A DNA stretch of 46,878 nucleotides from Spirulina sp. SIO3F2 (GTDB lineage Bacteria; Cyanobacteriota; Cyanobacteriia; Cyanobacteriales; Spirulinaceae). Shown piece by piece: positions 46,003 through 46,878 of this stretch; position 1 is the first letter of the stretch; every line of letters starts with the position of its first letter. The notes beneath the pieces were generated by a model. That model saw only the letters and a list, made by a program, of their open reading frames with translations, searched no databases and was not told where the DNA came from. The stretch is taken from contig JAAHHN010000026.1 of assembly GCA_010672165.1 (NCBI GenBank), forward strand, positions 1 through 46,878, in the 5' to 3' direction. A program made the position numbers and the translations under genes.

Positions 46003-46707
46003 ATGCCCCAGAACTTGAAAGCCCCCCTACCGACCTGTGGTGTCTATCATCTCGGTATCGTTCCGTACCGCCAAGCCTGGGGCTATCAACAGCAGCTCCA
46101 CAAATGCCTAGTTGCCGACCCAACTCTGTCCGATCAGCTTCTGTTGCTTGAGCACCATCCGGTTTACACCTTGGGTACAGGGAGTTCGTTAGCTCATGTC
46201 AAATTTGCATCAACTCAGTCAAGTCATGAATTAATACGTACTGAGCGAGGTGGAGAAGTGACTTACCATTGCCCTGGCCAGATTGTAGGCTATCCCATCC
46301 TCAATTTGCATCGCTATCGCTTGGATTTACATTGGTATCTCCGCCAACTCGAGGCCGTGATCATTGTAGTCCTCGCCAAGTATGGTGTGCAGGGTGAGCG
46401 CATGAGCGGATTGACAGGCGTTTGGGTTGAGGGCTATAAGGTTGCAGCCATTGGCATCAAGGTCAAACGATGGGTCACGATGCATGGCTTTGCCTTGAAT
46501 GTTTGTCCAGACCTTACCGGCTTTAAGCAAATTGTGCCCTGCGGGATTGCGGATCGTCCGGTGGGCAGCCTGGCCCAATTTGTCCCTAATATTTCCCTAA
46601 CATCGGTGTATCAAGATTTGGCGATCGCCTTTGGTCAAGTGATGGGCTGTCCAGTTACGTCCCAAATTTACAGCCTTCCCCCGCTCATCGCAGGGACTAT
46701 TCAGTGA
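46003..46707 (+). CDS. lipB: Octanoyltransferase (lipoate biosynthesis)
   Basis: LipB transfers octanoate from acyl carrier protein to the lipoyl domains of pyruvate dehydrogenase and related complexes. The 234-residue protein has [34 protein letters not shown], the catalytic Lys146 in [12 protein letters not shown], and the acyl-thioester Cys180 in IVPCGI. Both catalytic residues are in place. The start at ATG 46003 gives the usual length. An IS630-type transposase remnant lies directly downstream. Confidence 0.94.
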   Translation: MPQNLKAPLPTCGVYHLGIVPYRQAWGYQQQLHKCLVADPTLSDQLLLLEHHPVYTLGTGSSLAHVKFASTQSSHELIRTERGGEVTYHCPGQIVGYPILNLHRYRLDLHWYLRQLEAVIIVVLAKYGVQGERMSGLTGVWVEGYKVAAIGIKVKRWVTMHGFALNVCPDLTGFKQIVPCGIADRPVGSLAQFVPNISLTSVYQDLAIAFGQVMGCPVTSQIYSLPPLIAGTIQ

Positions 46708-46731
46708 TTGTTTATTTCTCTATAGCCCTTT

Positions 46732-46878
46732 TCAAATAGATGAGGAGCAGCAACAACAGTGAGAAAACCAGTTTTGGATATCTTCTGTAGTGACCGAACC
46801 TAAAGATTGCTCGATAGCATCTACCAAGTCAGCATATGTCCTGGGTTCAAGTTTGTTGAGCTTTGATTTCATTTGTGA
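46732..46878 (-). mobile_element. C-terminal end of an IS630-family transposase (runs off the window)
   Basis: On the minus strand an open frame enters at 46878 and stops at 46732 (48 residues). QMKSKLNKLEPRTYADLVDA, then IEQSLGSVTTEDIQNWFSHC and a Cys-rich tail (CCCSSSI) match the end of IS630-type DDE transposases. The catalytic part lies outside the window. A TATAGCCCTTTT stretch at 46721-46732 could be the inverted end of the element. Its end does not match the MITE family seen at four sites. Confidence 0.75.

Noticed and set aside
46700-46878. IS630-type remnant as source of the MITE family
   Set aside because: The possible end near 46721 (TATAGCCC) does not match the MITE ends, so a direct link is not supported.

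Overview
The window is chromosomal DNA from a phycoerythrin-making cyanobacterium. The evidence is phycoerythrin subunit, linker, bilin-lyase and cpeR genes, the PebA/PebB bilin reductases, a plastoquinone-type polyprenyl diphosphate synthase, LrtA, and the frequent HIP1 octamer GCGATCGC that is typical of many cyanobacteria. Base composition looks near 50% GC by eye. I cannot name the species. The large phycobilisome linker with three REP domains recalls the long linkers described from Gloeobacter violaceus, but gene content here does not prove kinship.

Positions 1-23.6 kb are mostly housekeeping and signalling genes. They run: the end of a gamma-glutamyltransferase gene, a membrane glycosyltransferase, sds, a phasin-like protein, an FKBP isomerase, anmK, a Ser/Thr kinase, an isochorismatase-like hydrolase paired with a PAS histidine kinase, and an HTH-AAA protein. 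Then come pebA-pebB (phycoerythrobilin synthesis, minus strand), a PAS/GAF/GGDEF protein, an exbB-exbD-macro-domain operon, a HAD phosphatase, hemE, a rhomboid protease and a secreted pentapeptide-repeat protein. Four copies of a 117-130 bp MITE-like element lie in the gaps.

Positions 23.6-44.8 kb form a phycoerythrin island. It starts with an orphan phycobiliprotein-family protein. It holds two separate phycoerythrin operons: set A, 24.87-25.99 kb (ordinary CpeBA type), and set B, 32.85-33.95 kb (diverged, with features I associate with MpeBA/PE-II but without the extra alpha cysteine). Around them are HEAT-repeat bilin lyases in duplicate (two CpeY-like, two CpeF-like), CpeZ, an NblB-like HEAT protein, a second pentapeptide-repeat protein, two S-type lyases, CpeT, CpeR, four ordinary REP+CpcD rod linkers and the 732-residue triple-REP linker. 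The cpeC-D-E-S-T-R order at 40.5-44.8 kb matches the operon known from Fremyella diplosiphon.

Functionally, HemE supplies tetrapyrrole, PebA and PebB reduce biliverdin to phycoerythrobilin, the lyases attach bilin to the apoproteins, the linkers stack the hexamers into rods, and CpeR probably activates transcription. The most interesting signal is the parallel duplication of apoproteins and lyases, which suggests two phycoerythrins with dedicated maturation enzymes. After the island come lrtA/hpf, lipB and the C-terminal end of an IS630-type transposase.
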